Below, one piece after another: positions 46,472 through 58,960 of a stretch of 64,000 bases of DNA. The translations under genes and the position numbers were made by a program. Each line of letters starts with the position of its first letter. The first letter of the stretch is position 1. Source of the stretch: Fragum whitleyi (taxonomy: Eukaryota; Mollusca; Bivalvia; Cardiida; Cardiidae); the NCBI GenBank assembly GCA_948146395.1, contig OX411543.1, positions 67,467,474 to 67,531,473 on the forward strand, written 5' to 3'. The notes under the pieces were generated by a model that had not been told where the DNA came from, did no database searches, and worked only from the letters and a program-made list of their open reading frames with translations.

Positions 46472-46632
46472 AAGGTAGTGGACCCGTAATAGTTCCGCAA
46501 CGTTTCCAAAGTAATGAATTTTAACAGTGTCAATCTTGGTTTCCTAACGATTCTCATAAGGAAACCTGGGTCAACATTGTGAAAGCTTCAGAGTGCCGAA
46601 ATGTTGCGAATCTATTAAGGTTCCACTACCTT
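46472..46632. mobile_element. 161-bp MITE
   Basis: AAGGTAGTGGACCCGTAATA at the left mirrors AAGGTAGTGGAACCTTAATA at the right (minus strand). The similarity runs for about 38 bp, including CGCAAC. The target duplication is unclear. Confidence 0.6.
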
Positions 46633-47804
46633 AAGCCTTGAATGAATAAGGAACCATGATCATGAGTCAGGTTACTTTCACAAATTTTTGACAGTCTGAA
46701 ATAATTAAGACTCAATGAACATAAATTTGATTCAACCACTGTGGAAGTTTCCTTTTCGCAAGACAATTAGAAAAGCAGCATTTTATGTTAACCCTTTCCA
46801 GATCAAAAGATTGTGACAAATCAAGGTTCGATGAAGTTGCAAATAACTGCTCAAAACAAGTGCGACCCTATGGCTAGGCATGTTTCAGAAATGAAAATTT
46901 TCAGGTAAAGATTTATTGAAAACAATTGCTTCACAAAGATTTCCTCAATCTTTGATTTTCATTTTGTATACAAATGAAAACATATACCTCATTTTTGAAA
47001 ATCATAACATATGTGCAAAAGAGAAATGCTATTTCATTTCATGAAATACACATCTTAGTAAGTAATATTTGGTTTTCTTTGAAAAACAATGAAATTATAA
47101 AAAAAATATGACATACAAATGTATTTTCCTATATTTTGCACCTCTTTGTTCAATATTGGCTCACACTTTGTAGTCTTATTTAAAAATACTCACAATCACT
47201 ATTACAATCCTTGGTTAGACTCCGTACCCTTGGCTATCAATTTATATGTCAATCCACATCTGTCATCTTTTCAGTTGAGGCTGTCAAAGATCAATATCAA
47301 AATATCAATTCACCAAACAATTACCAATTCAATTTAACTGGAGGTCACATGCAGACAATTTAAAAAAAATCTTCAGCAATTTAACCATTCCCTGAAAGTT
47401 TCAAGGAAATCAGATATTATGGACTTTATATTATCACATCAAAAGAATATTTTGAGCAAATTCTTTAAGGTACATTTTCACTTGTTTTCTGACAGATCAG
47501 TCCCCATTTTCAATAGGAACCCTTCCTTATGACCCAATAATCATCCTGTGAGTCTTTCAAGGAAATCCAATAATATTTGTGGACTTTATTGCTTCAACAG
47601 TTTTATTCTAGGTAAAAATCCATAAGGCTCCTTTTCCTGTGAAATAAATTATTACATATTTTTTGAATTTAAAATGCTCTCAGACTTATTAGCTCAGTCA
47701 ATACAGTCTTTGAATTTGACTTAAAAACTCAATTATCATGGGCTGGATGTATACTGTCATGTTGGGTGCCAAATGTAAACCGAAATTAAATATTTGATTC
47801 ATGG
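46633..47804. other. unassigned sequence, faint family-A-like units
   Basis: CATTTTCAATAGGAACCCTT and GGAAATCCAATAATATTTGT near 47460-47640 resemble decayed rolling-circle interior. The rest is featureless. Confidence 0.3.
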
Positions 47805-47885
47805 GGAATCGAACCCGGGACCTCTGTGTCCCCAAAGCACGGTCATCTTTTTCGACCGTCTGACGCTCTTAAGACACAGTAGAAG
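47805..47885 (-). repeat. tRNA-like segment, probable SINE head
   Basis: The minus strand shows a B-box-like CCCGGGTTCGATTCCCC with an upstream GACGGTCGAAAAAGATGACC stem-like sequence. It is not the same family as the Asp-like SINE and gives no clean cloverleaf. Confidence 0.35.
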
Positions 47886-48258
47886 ATTCTTTATGCAATC
47901 AGTCCTAAGTTTAGATCAAGATAAAACCATTTTCGTCAAAGACATAGATTAAACCGCCCTCACTGGTTCGATAGGAAAATGTCTCGAAGATACTGATGTA
48001 CTGCCATATTGTTTATAGTGGAAACAGGAAATGTCGCTTATGCTCAGTATAAAAATAAACTAATTATGATTTTAGACTGGTTTAGTCTCGTAAAAATTTT
48101 ACTCTGTTGAGAACGTGATTAAAGACGTTTATAATCTTCGTTTTGTTCCTATTCTCCCAGGAGCGGATTCTCAGCGATTAGAGAATAAGAATCATTCTCT
48201 ATTAGAGACGTTTTCTAAATGTTTATAACCTCGGGCCAAGATCAACTCTGTTAATTCA

Positions 48259-49456
48259 ACTAGAAAGCCATAAAAGGCTTGAGTCACTCCACAGGCTTGA
48301 ATTTCTAGTAAAGCAATAAAAGTTTTGACTAGATCTTTAGATAATTTGGATTCTACTGAAGTTGAAAATGATTTTCAAAGTTTCAACTATATAACACATA
48401 GAGAAATGACATCCGCCCATAAAATGCATATTTTCATCTGATCACAATAATTTTTGGTAGACTGATAAAGGGTCACTCAAGGATCATTCATATAAAATTT
48501 CATTGGTATCCATCATTTAGATTCTGAGAAAATGATTTTCAAAGTTTCCACTATAAAACACAAAGAGAAATGACCTCAACCCATAAAATAAATATTTTTC
48601 ATCCGATCACAATATTTTTTTGAAAGACTGATAAAAGGTCACTCAAGGATTATTCCAGTGAAATTTGGTTGATATCCATCATTTAGATTCTGAGATAATG
48701 ATGTCCAAAGTTTCCACTATATAACTTATAGAGAAATGACCTCCGCCCATAAAATACATATTTTTCATCCGATCACTATAATTTTTGGTGGACTGATAAA
48801 CGGTCACTCAAGGATCATTCCAGAGAAATTTGGTTGATATCCATCACATACATTTTGAGAAAATGATTTTGAAAGTTTCCACTATATAACATATAGAGAA
48901 ATGACATCCGCCGATAAAAAACATATTTTTCATCTTATCACAATATATATTTACAGACTTGTAAAGGATCACTAAAGAATCATTCAATTGAAATTTGGTT
49001 GATATCTATCAGTAAGTTTCTGAGAAATTGATGTTCAAAGTTTCCACTATATAACATACAGAGAAATGACCTCCGCCCATAAAATACATATTTTTCATCT
49101 GATCTCACTGTTTTTTGTAGACTGATAAAGATTCACCAAAGGATAAGTCATGTAAATTTTCAATGGTATCCATTATTTACAATCTGAGAAAACGCACATT
49201 TTACCATATTTGGAAATTAGCCACGCCCATTAAATCCATGTTTTTCATTGGATCAAAATTTCTTGAACAACTTTGAAAGAGGGTCACCCAAGGATCATTC
49301 CTTTGGAGTTTGGTTGAAATTCATCCAGTAGTTTCTGAGAAGAAGATTTTAAAAGAAAAATTTTACGACCGGACGCATGGACTGACGCACAGACGGATGC
49401 ACGACGGACACAATGCCTTGACAATAGCCCCAGTGACTTTCAGCCAGTGGAGCTAA
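48259..49456 (+). mobile_element. complete family B element
   Basis: It starts ACTAGAAAGCCATAAAAGGC, then ACTCCACAGGCTTG. Five ~165-bp units lie between 48370 and 49130. An ACGG/ACGC tract and GTGACTTTCAGCCAGTGGAG, CTAA close it. Confidence 0.78.
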
Positions 49457-50187
49457 AAACTGACTATAGCTGTCACAGGCTTACGAAGACTTTTGTGTGT
49501 GGTACCTGTGAAGAAATGTCATGGCATAAGTACACCGGAATACAGTTTATGTGAAATACAGAGATGTTAACCTAGTTTGTCAAATACATCGATGTGATTA
49601 AAAATGGATACATACCATTTGCATTAAGTGAAGCATATTTTTCAAGAAGTTATTAAAAATCTTTGGCCATTTTGTATGACTTTACTGTAGGAGAGGGTAT
49701 TCGAAAATCACATGTGTAAGACATACAGATTATGAATTTGATGATCAAGTGGTGGTGAGTCGTCGTTTAACAGAGGGGAGGATTAAACTTATTTACTGGT
49801 ACTTGAAAGAAGCATTTGACTACAATTGTTAATTTTCCACACAATTCTGAAAGTGTAAACCAAAATGAATAAATCTTGACGATTTCATTAATTGTGTGGT
49901 GTTATTTTAAGAGATTTGATGCGTTTGGGCCACCAAGATTATTTAAAGTAAACTTTAAAATTCACATACTCAGTGCATATGTCAGTGATAGTGTCAATTA
50001 TTTTGTTCACTGTCATCTAAATGAATGAATGCTCTGAAAAATATGGATTCTACTGAGGGGAGTAGAATACTCAGTTGTGCCCAGAAGGAGCAACCTGTTG
50101 GCGGTGGGTTGCGTTAATGCAATAGTAGATCAAGTCTACATTATATTAAGAATTTGTACCATTCAAATCACCTTTTACTGATTCTTA
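49457..50187. other. unassigned low-repeat sequence
   Basis: No supported gene or element. Confidence 0.35.
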
Positions 50188-50575
50188 TCCCCCACAGTTT
50201 TCAGCAAGGGGATATAGTAATGGTGTCTGTCCGTCATTCCAAATATCCGAGGTTCTGTCACTAAACTTGTCTAGAGCATAACTCCTAAAGTATAATAGCT
50301 ATCAACTAGAAACTATGGGTGGATAGTTGTCATGAAGGAGAAGTTCAGTGCACAAGAACTACAACACTTGCTTGTATAATTTTGGAGTTATTGCCCTTTA
50401 TTATTTTCAATACTTAATTTTTGTCTGTAGCATATCTTCTATAATAGCTTTCAACTTGAAACTTTATTGGTGGATAGATCTTATGGAGGAGAAGTGCAGT
50501 GCTAAAGACCTAAAATTCTTGCTTACATAATTTTGGAGTTATTGCCCTTTGTTATTTTTAAAACTTATATTTTAT
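50188..50575 (-). mobile_element. family D-like element, minus strand
   Basis: The left end ATCCCCCACAGTTTTCAGCA, AGGGGATATA is a D/G-type terminal hairpin on the minus strand. The interior is the complement of family-D units (GGGCAATAACTCCAAAATTA). Confidence 0.55.
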
Positions 50576-50822
50576 CCGCAGTTTTTGAGAAGAATTTTTT
50601 TATTTTTTTTGACAATTTTCAGCCATTTTCAACCTTTCTGTTACCATGGCAACCAGAGCTTTTGATAGAATTTTTTTTTTTTAAACAACTTTTTAAGAGC
50701 TTCAGCCAAGAACATCCCTGCCAAGTTTGAGCTTAATCCCCAGTGGTTTAGGAAGAGATGTTTAAAGAAATTATTGATGGAGAGATAGGTCTCCTTTAGC
50801 ACTATGTACTAAGTTGAGCAAA
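50576..50822 (+). mobile_element. family A-like 3' remnant
   Basis: GCCAAGTTTGAGCTTAATCC, GTTTAGGAAGAGATGTTTAA and a decayed end AGCACTATGTACTAAGTTGA. Confidence 0.45.
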
Positions 50823-51726
50823 AATTTAAGATAGCAATATTTGTGATGATGCTATCATTCTGAACAAGTTTGCAATCTGATTAAAACTGTGGACTTTAGA
50901 GCGTTAATGAAGGTTTTCTCAATATCATTTTCAATTATTTTCATTTGGCCTCTTTTCCTGTGACGCTTTACAGATTTGGCCCAATTTTGAATGGAAACAT
51001 CCTTGTGTTAGTTCAATCATTGTGAACGTTTGAAGTTGATCAGATGAAAACTGTGGACTTTAAGGCCTTAATGAGGATTTTCTAATCAAATTTTAATTAG
51101 GCTCCTATACCCATGACTCTTGACAGATCAGGCCCATTTTTGAAAGGAACCATCCTTGTGGAGTGTTAACAAGCAAAAGTTAACAAATGGTCAGACATAC
51201 AGACAGATGGATGCCGGACGAGAAAATTGGTATTGTAAAAGTTCTATAAGAAGAGCTGAAAAATATTCAAATTTCAAAATACATTTTTCTATATTACAAA
51301 TAGCAAATTTGTTGGTATTTTTGTTCAAGGATATGAGGTATGGGTTCTTTTTACTATTTTCATAAAAAATTTTTGATTTTCTCTCCGAGAAATATGCATG
51401 AGATAATGTTTAATACTTGCTTGTTGTTTTCTCTACATACTTTAAAATCAGAAAAAAAGCCTAGAAAAATTAGTTAATATTTTTTTTTTAAATCTTCATT
51501 AATTAACATGTTTTGTCAACCTTATATAGTTTTATCCAAAAACATAGTTTGAATTCTGATTCATAGTTTTTAACAGCGCTCACACAAATGCAATTTTTTT
51601 CAATGGCAATCCAAAATTGGGTGAGCAGACATTGTTAATGCTTCCAAACGCACCTTTATAAGTTTTATTCTGAAATAAAGCAAAAACTTGGTGAAATTTT
51701 CTAAGCAATAAAAGTACTACACTTAC
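50823..51726. other. intronic sequence, decayed repeat plus AT-rich
   Basis: The first 350 bp resemble old family-A units with an ACAG-like tract at 51195. The rest is AT-rich and lies just downstream of the 51727 donor. Confidence 0.4.
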
Positions 51727-52048
51727 GAGAATTCTCCAAAGAATCTTTATTTTGTTGAGATTTCATAGATGGGAGGTGTGCTGGTTGATCATCAATTTCA
51801 ACCAGTAGGTCATCATCTGTCTGTTTCTTCTTTGTTGTACTATGAAATGATGGTGCATTTGTGTGCACAGTATAATTCTGCTTTGGATTGGTTTGTGAAT
51901 TTTCGTCCACTAGTGTAACCTCTGAGGGCTGTACCATTGGTTTGTAGGTCATGTTAGGTTTGGTTTTGACTTCCAGAGGTACATTGTTTGGGACGGGGAA
52001 AAAAGGTTGTCTAACTGGTTGTTCCCTGCCAACTGGCCTTCTCTCTAC
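51727..52048 (-). CDS. OTUD7: probable linker exon of the same OTUD7-like gene
   Basis: A 322-bp minus-strand interval is fully open and bounded by an acceptor (CTGATTTCAG) and a consensus donor (GTAAGT). It reads VERRPVGREQPVRQPFFPVP at the start, has a low-complexity polar middle, and includes KKKQTDDDLLVEIDDQP before ending ...KDSLENS plus one base. It is 107 codons plus one nucleotide, so it ends in phase 1, the phase needed by the exon at 14222. The composition (Pro, Gln, Ser, Lys, disordered) fits the linker between the UBA and OTU domains of OTUD7 proteins, but I see no conserved motif that proves it. Other exons of 3n length could lie between the two. It could instead belong to a different minus-strand gene. 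Splice sites and codon-like usage make it a real exon with good probability. Confidence 0.6.
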
Positions 52049-52108
52049 CTGAAATCAGGGAAGTGGTCTTATCTTGAGTTTTTAAACAATCGATGTCCTA
52101 TTGGACAA

Positions 52109-52659
52109 ACAAGAGGATCATGATGGTACTATATCCCTCGCCTTCGTATCTTTGTCTTAATAATTATCAAATTTTCCAGAAAAAGCCTGAAGTGTACTTT
52201 TATGATTTGTGGCCTCAGTAATGTAAATAAGAAAATGTTGTCAATAAGGCCCTTTTTCCTATATCATGTGAATCCTTCCGATTTTCCAAAGAGTTCATCC
52301 TTGTAACATGAAAAATATTCTAACCAAGTTTCATGAAGATTGGACCATACTTGTGGCCTCTAAAGTGTAAACAAGAAAATTGTCATTAAGGTCCCTTTTC
52401 CAATGATATCATCTGAATTTTTCTCCGTTTCAGTAGGGATCCTCATAGTGACCAAACAAATATTCTGACCAAGCTTCATGAAGATTGGACCAAACTTGTG
52501 GCTTTCAGAGAATAAACAAGAAAATAGTCATTAAGGCCCCTTTTCCTGTGATATGGCACGGATCCTTCCAATTTTCAATAGGCTTTATCCTTCAGACCTG
52601 AAAAACATTTTGATGTACTTTCATGAAGATTAGACTATATTTGTGGCCTGTAGAGATTA
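52109..52659 (+). mobile_element. family A 5' part
   Basis: ACAAGAGGATCATGATGGTA, then three ~130-bp units (GAAAATTGTCATTAAGG, GAAGATTGGACCA). It is cut by a family-G start. Confidence 0.6.
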
Positions 52660-52926
52660 ACTAGAACTGCAGCAAAGCTGACTTCAACCCCCATCCAGCA
52701 CTTTGTCTAAATGAAAGTACTATTAGTGCAGGATGTGTTTGTAACAAATATTGACTTCATAAGCAGTATTTGCATGAAGTTTCATTATTCTAGGTCACTT
52801 TGTTCTCGAGTAAGAGTCTGGAAACAAAAAGGTCTACAGATGGACAGACTGACGGATGTATGGACAGACAGATAGACAGACATGGTGAAACCAATGAGCC
52901 CCCCTCTATTTGGCAGGTTTGGGGTA
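52660..52926 (+). mobile_element. short family G element
   Basis: The start is ACTAGAACTGCAGCAAAGCT, then AACCCCCATCCAGC. It has one unit, an (ACAG) tract and the end GCCCCCCTCTATTTGGCAGG, TTTGGGGTAA. Confidence 0.7.
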
Positions 52927-53975
52927 ACAAGAGCCGTCAGAGACGGATTATGCTCCCCAAATAAGGCATTGTCACAAAAACAAGAGCCATGTTGGACATG
53001 GACATCCCCCGCCACAAAAGCTTGATAGTAAACTGAAGCCTAATAGATTAAAGATTCTTTTGTACTGTCAGAGATTTACCTCCTATTAAATCTAAGTATT
53101 AAAAATAACAAATGGCAATAACTCCAAAATTATGCAAGCAAAAGTTATAGTTCTGGTGCACTGCACTTCTCCTCCATGAGATCTATCCACCCATAAAGTT
53201 TCAAGTTGATAGATATTATACTTTAGGAGATATGCTCCAGACATAATCACAGTATCAAAAATAACAAAGGGCAATAACTGAAAAATTATGCAAGCAAGAG
53301 TTGTAGTTCTTGTGCACTGCACTTCTCCTCCATAAGATCTATCCACCCATAAAGTTTCAAGTTGATAGCTATTATACTTTAGGAGATATGCTCTGTGGTC
53401 AGATTTCAAAGACTCAAATAAGCTGTTATCTTATTCAGCTAACATAAAGGTAACAAACATTAAACCCCCTTTTTGCATGACATATTTTTAGACACAAATT
53501 TCAAATAGTTTAGGGTAAAGAGCATCTGATTTGCTACTCAAATGTGAAATTTCATCAAATTCTGAGCATAAGACTAGGAGGATGAAAGAATAACTGTATT
53601 TTACGCGCTAACGTAAAGGTAACAAACATTAAGCCCCCTTTTTCCATGATATATATTTTTTTACGTTAATTTCAAATTGTTTATAGTAAAGGGCATCTGA
53701 TTTGCTACTCAAATATGAAATTTCACTTAATTCTGACTGTTAGACTAGGAGAAATTTGGGAAAAACTGTTTTTTACCCTAAGTCCCCTTTTCCCGTGACG
53801 AGGCCTCAAATCCAAAATCCGTCATCACTATATCATAGGGAGTTCACATGGTAAGTTTCATTCAATTTGGCCCAGGGGTTATGGAGAAATAGGTGGGGAC
53901 GGACGGACGGACGGAATTACGGACGTACGGACAGACAAAGCGGCGGCTATATGCTCTCCCTTCGGGGAGCATAAA
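52927..53975 (+). mobile_element. rolling-circle element, family D
   Basis: The start is ACAAGAGCCGTCAGAGACGG, then TATGCTCCCCAAATA. It has ~150-bp units (GGGCAATAACT, CTTCTCCTCCATGAGATC) and 180-bp units (GTAACAAACATTAAACCCCC). An ACGG tract at 53894-53935 is followed by the end ATGCTCTCCCTTCGGGGAGC, ATAAAAA. Confidence 0.75.
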
Positions 53976-54209
53976 AACAAGAGGACCTTGAGGGCCCTAA
54001 ATCGCTCACCTGAGAAAAGTTTCATGAAAAGTTTACAATATTTGTGGCGTCTGGAGCTCTTAAAGGAAATTGTCATTAAGGCCCCTTTTCCCATAATATG
54101 ACTTGGATCCTTACCATTTTCAAAAGAGTTCATCCTTATGACCTAACAAACATTCTGACAAAGTTTCATGAAGATTAGACTATATTTGTTGTTTCTAGAG
54201 TGTAAACAA

Positions 54210-54889
54210 ACTAGAAAGCCATGAATGGCTTGAGTCGCTCCACAGGCTTGAAATTCTTGTAATAGAAGATCTAAGTTTTGACTAGATTTTTAGATATTTT
54301 GGGTTTTACAGATGTTGAAATGATTTTCAAAGTTTCCACAATTTAACATAAAGAGATTGACCTATGCCAATAAAAAACATATTTTTCATCCAATGGCAAT
54401 TATTTTTTGCTGCATGATAATGGGTCACTCAAGGATCATTCCAGTGAAATTTGGTTGATATCCATCAGTTACATTCTGTGAAAATGATTTTCAAAGTTTC
54501 CACTATATAACATATAGCGAAATGCCCATGAAATACATATTTTTCATCCGATCATAATGATTTTTTGTAGACTGATAAAGGGTCACTTAAGGATCATTCA
54601 TGTGAAATTTGATTGATATCCATCCATTTCATCCTGAGAAAATGATTTTCAAAGTTTCCACTATATAACATACAGGAAATGACTCCGCCCATAATATACA
54701 TATTTTTCATCCGATCACAATAATTTTTTGTAGACAGATAAAGGGTCACTTAAGGATCATTCATTTTAAATTTGGTTGATACCTATTAGTTAGATTCTGA
54801 GAAAATGATTTTCAAAGTTTCCACTATAATATTGTGAAATGACCTCGGCCAATAATATATATACTTATCATCCGATCACAATAAGTTTC
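54210..54889 (+). mobile_element. family B 5' part
   Basis: ACTAGAAAGCCATGAATGGC, then GCTCCACAGGCTTG and four ~165-bp units. There is no 3' end. Confidence 0.65.
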
Positions 54890-55078
54890 ATGGTGATTGG
54901 GTCATATTTGTGGCTGGTAATGTGTAAATAAGAAAATTGACATTAAGGCCCCTTTTCCCAAGATATGGCATGGATCATTTCCATTTTCAATAGAGTTCAT
55001 CCTCATGACCTAACAAACATTCTGACAAAGTTTCATGATGATTGGACCTTTTTATGTGGCCACTACAGTGAAAACAAA

Positions 55079-56965
55079 ACTAGAAAACCAAGAATGGCTT
55101 CAGTCACTCCACAGGCTTGAAATTCTTATATTATAACAAATCTAAGTTTTAACTATATTTTTAGATATTTTGGGTTCTACTGATGTTGAAATGATTTTCG
55201 AAGTTTCTGCTATAAAACATATACAGAAAAGACCTCTTCCCATAAAAGACACATTTTTCATTCAAAGACAATAATTTTTAGCTGCATGATAATGGGTCAC
55301 CCAAGGATCATATGCATGAAGTTTGACTGATATCCATTACTTACATTCTGAGAAATGATTATCAAAGTTTCCACTATATAACATAAAGAACAAGAGCTTC
55401 GCAGAGCAGCGCATATACGCCTGAAGGGGCTTGTCAGTAAACCTTGGCTTGTCAATAACGTGAGCTTGAATGATAGCTAAAAATATTGCAAACAGACAGA
55501 CAGACAACTGGTGCAATAACTTTTAAATATGAAAATATATTTAGTCCTAAGCACAAAAAGACAACCTACAGAGTCATTATGGCAAGTTTCCTTTCATTCC
55601 CATCCATAATGTAGGAGAAAATGAGCCGACAAGAAATTTTGTTTTTCATCAACTCAAAGGCAGATAATCCAAGATAACACTAGAATAACTGGGGCATTTT
55701 GAATTGAAAAGTCTTATGCAAAACTAGACATCAAAGAGAGTAATTGTGTCTAGTTTCAGCTCATTTCAATTGATAGTGAAGGAGGAGTTGCACACAAAAT
55801 ACAGTGATTTTCGTTTAATTCAAGGGCAGATAATTCAAGATTTCTCAGGATTGACTAAAGCGATTTGAATTTCAAAGGTCTAATGCACAACTAGACATCA
55901 AAGGGAGTAAATGTGTCTAGTTTCAGCTCATTCCCATTCATAGTTTAGGAGGAGTTGCACACACAAAAAAAAGTGATTTTCGTTAAATTCAAGGGCAGAT
56001 AATTCAAGATTTCTCAAGAATGACGGGGGCAATTCGAATTTCAAAGGTCTTAAGCACAACTAGACATCATAGGGAGTAATTGTGTGTAGTTTTAGCTTAT
56101 TCCCATTCATAATTTAGGAGGAGTTGCGCACACAAAAAAAGTTATTTTTGTTATATTCAAGGGCAGATAATTCAAAATTTCCTCAGGAATGACTGGAGTG
56201 ATTTGAATTTCAAAGGTCTTATGCACAACTTGACATCATAGGGAGTAATTGTGTGTAGTTTCAGCTTATTCCCATTGATAGTTTAGGAGGAGTTGCGCAC
56301 ACAAAAAACAGTGATTTTGGTTATATTAAAGGACAGATAATTCAAGATTTCTCAGGAATGACTGGAGCAATTTGAATTTCAAAGGTCTTATGCACAACTA
56401 GACATCATAGGGAGTAATTGTGTGTAGTTTCAGCTCATTCCCATTGATAGTTTAGGAGGAGTTGCGCACACAATAATTTGCTTACAGAGGGACAGACAGA
56501 CAGACGGACGGACAGACGGACAAAGACCGAGGCCATAACATAAAACAACCCTTCAGGCGTATAAAAATTACCTCCACCCATAAAATACATATTTTTCATC
56601 CAATCACAATAATTTTTGTTAGACTGATAAAGGGTCACTCAAGGATCATTCCAGTGAAATTTGGTTGATATCCATTAATTAGAATCTGAGAAAACTCCAT
56701 TTTTACCATATTAGGAAATTAGCCACACCCATTAAATCCATGTTTTTCATTGGAACAAAATTTCTTGAACAACTTTGAAAGAGGGTCTTCCAAGGATCAT
56801 TCCTGTGAAGTTTGGTTGAAACTATCCAGTAGTTTCTGAGGAGAGTATTTTAAAAGAAAATGTTTACGACCAGACGCACGCAAGGACGCACCTACAGACA
56901 GATGGAGGCACGACAGACATAACGCCATGACAATAGCCCCAGTGGCCCTCAGCCAGTGGAGCTAA
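55079..56965 (+). mobile_element. family B element hosting family E
   Basis: It starts ACTAGAAAACCAAGAATGGC. It is interrupted by the complete E element and resumes at about 56568 to GTGGCCCTCAGCCAGTGGAG, CTAA. Confidence 0.7.
55390..56567 (+). mobile_element. complete rolling-circle element, family E
   Basis: The start is ACAAGAGCTTCGCAGAGCAG, then TATACGCCTGAAGGGGC. It has five ~140-bp units (AAGGGCAGATAATTCAAGAT, GACATCATAGGGAGTAAT) and an (ACAG)/(ACGG) tract at 56493-56520. The end CCCTTCAGGCGTATAAAAA is the exact complement of the start block. Confidence 0.78.
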
Positions 56966-57582
56966 AAACTGTCATTAAGGTCCCTTTCCCGTATAAAAAA
57001 CAAATCCTTCTCATTTCATCCTCATGACCAAACAACCATTCTGACCAAGTTTCATGAAGATTGGAACATATTTCTGGCTTCTAATGTGTAAACAAAAAAA
57101 TTGTCCTTAAGGCCCCTTTTCACATGATCTGGCAGGGATCCTTTCCATTTTCAAAAGAATTCATCCTAATGACCTAACAAACATTCTAACCAAATGATGG
57201 TTGGACCAAAATGTCCTTGATCCTTGAGACCTGGCAAACATTCTAACCAAGTTTTATGAAGATTGGACCATATTTGTGGCCACTAGAGTGTAAACAAGAA
57301 AATTGTCATTAAGGCCCCTTTTCCCATGATAAGGCATGAATCCTTCCCATTTTCAATAGACTTCATTCTCATGACCTAACAAACAATCTTACAAAGTTTC
57401 ATGACGAGAAGACTATATTTGTGGCTTCTAGAGTGTAAACAAGAAAATTGTCATTAAGGCCCCTTTTTCCATAATATGGCACAGATCCTTTCCATTTTCA
57501 AAAGAGTTCACCCTTGAGACCTGGCACACATTCTGACCAAGTTTCATGATGATTGGACCATATTTGTGGCTTCTAGAGAGTA

Positions 57583-58957
57583 ACTAGAAAGCCATGAATG
57601 GCTTGAGTCGCTCCACAGGCTTGATATTCTTGTAAATTAACCCTTTCCTGTTTTACAAAATTTTGGACCTGTCCAAATTCAAAGGTTTTGCAGACGAAAA
57701 TTTAAAGTGGATTTAATTTGAAAAATAACCATTCAGTAGGATAGAAAATAGTGTGGAAAAAGAAGAAATTGCTTGTTAGAAGCAATTTCTTCTTTTTTCA
57801 CAATGTTTTCTCAATCATAAAATCACAGGCACGTAAAAAGCAGGGATTAAACAGGAAAGGGTTAAAGCAAATCAAAGTTTTGACTAGATCTTTAAATATT
57901 TTGAGTTCTACTGATGTTGAAAATGATTTTCAAAGTTTCAACTATTTAACATATATAGAGAAATGACCTCCGCCCATAAAAGACATATTTTTCATCCAAT
58001 CAAAATAATTTTTGGCTGCATGTTATTGGGTCACCAAAAGATCATACCAAAAATGTTTGATTGATATCCATCATTTTCAATCTGAGAAAATGATTTTCAA
58101 AGTTTCCACTGTATCGCTTTTTGAAAAATGACCTCCGCCCATAAAATACATATTTTTCATCCAATCACAATTAGATTCTGAGAAAATGATTTTCAAAGTT
58201 TCCACTATATGACATATAGAGAAATGACCTCCGCCCATAAAATGCACATTTTTCATCCAATCACAATAATTTTTGGTAGACTGATAAAGGGTCACTCAAG
58301 GATCACTCAAGTGAAATTTGGATGATATCTGTCGATTAGATTCTGAGAAAATGATTTTCAAAGTTTCCACTATATGACATATAGAGAAATGACCTCCGCC
58401 CATAAAATGCACATTTTTCATCCAATCACAATAATTTTTGGTAGACTGATAAAGGGTCACTCAAGGATCACTCAAGTGAAATTTGGATGATATCTGTCCA
58501 TTAGATTCTGAGAAAATGATTTTCAAAGTTTCCACTCTATGACATTTAGAGAAATGACCTCCGCCCATAAAATGCACAATTTTCATCCGATCACAATAAT
58601 TTCTTGTAGATCAATAAATGGTCACAAAAGGATCATTCATGTAAAATTTCATTGTTATCCATCAATTAGAATCTGAGAAAACTCACTTATTACCATATTT
58701 GGAAATAAGCCACGCACATTAAACCCATGTTTTTCATTGGATCAAAATTTCTTGAACAACTTTGAAAGAGGGTCACCCAAGGATCATTCCTGTGAAGTTT
58801 GGTTGAAATCCATCCAGTAGTTTCTGAGGAGAAGATTTTTAAAGAAAAAGTTTACGACCGGACGCACGGACGCACGGACGCACGGAGGCACAGACAGACG
58901 CACGACGGACACAACGCCATGACAATAGCCCCAGTGGCTTTCAGCCAGTGGAGCTAA
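57583..58957 (+). mobile_element. family B element hosting the piggyBac-like MITE
   Basis: It starts ACTAGAAAGCCATGAATGGC. Four 165-bp units follow, three of them nearly identical between 58190 and 58560. An ACGG/ACGC tract and GTGGCTTTCAGCCAGTGGAG, CTAA close it. Confidence 0.75.
57641..57861. mobile_element. piggyBac-like MITE
   Basis: The inverted ends CCCTTTCCTGTTT lie between TTAA (57637-57640) and TTAA (57862-57865), the piggyBac arrangement. A long internal hairpin at 57752-57802 pairs AAAGAAGAAATTGCTT with AAGCAATTTCTTCTTT. It is inserted in the 5' part of a family-B rolling-circle repeat. Confidence 0.8.
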
Positions 58958-58960
58958 AAA

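Larger units (their letters stand above)
53976..57580 (+). mobile_element. family A element split by family B insertions
   Basis: The start is ACAAGAGGACCTTGAGGGCC, then GCTCACCTGAG. Blocks of family-A units at 53976-54209, 54890-55078 and 56966-57580 are separated by B copies. Confidence 0.6.
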
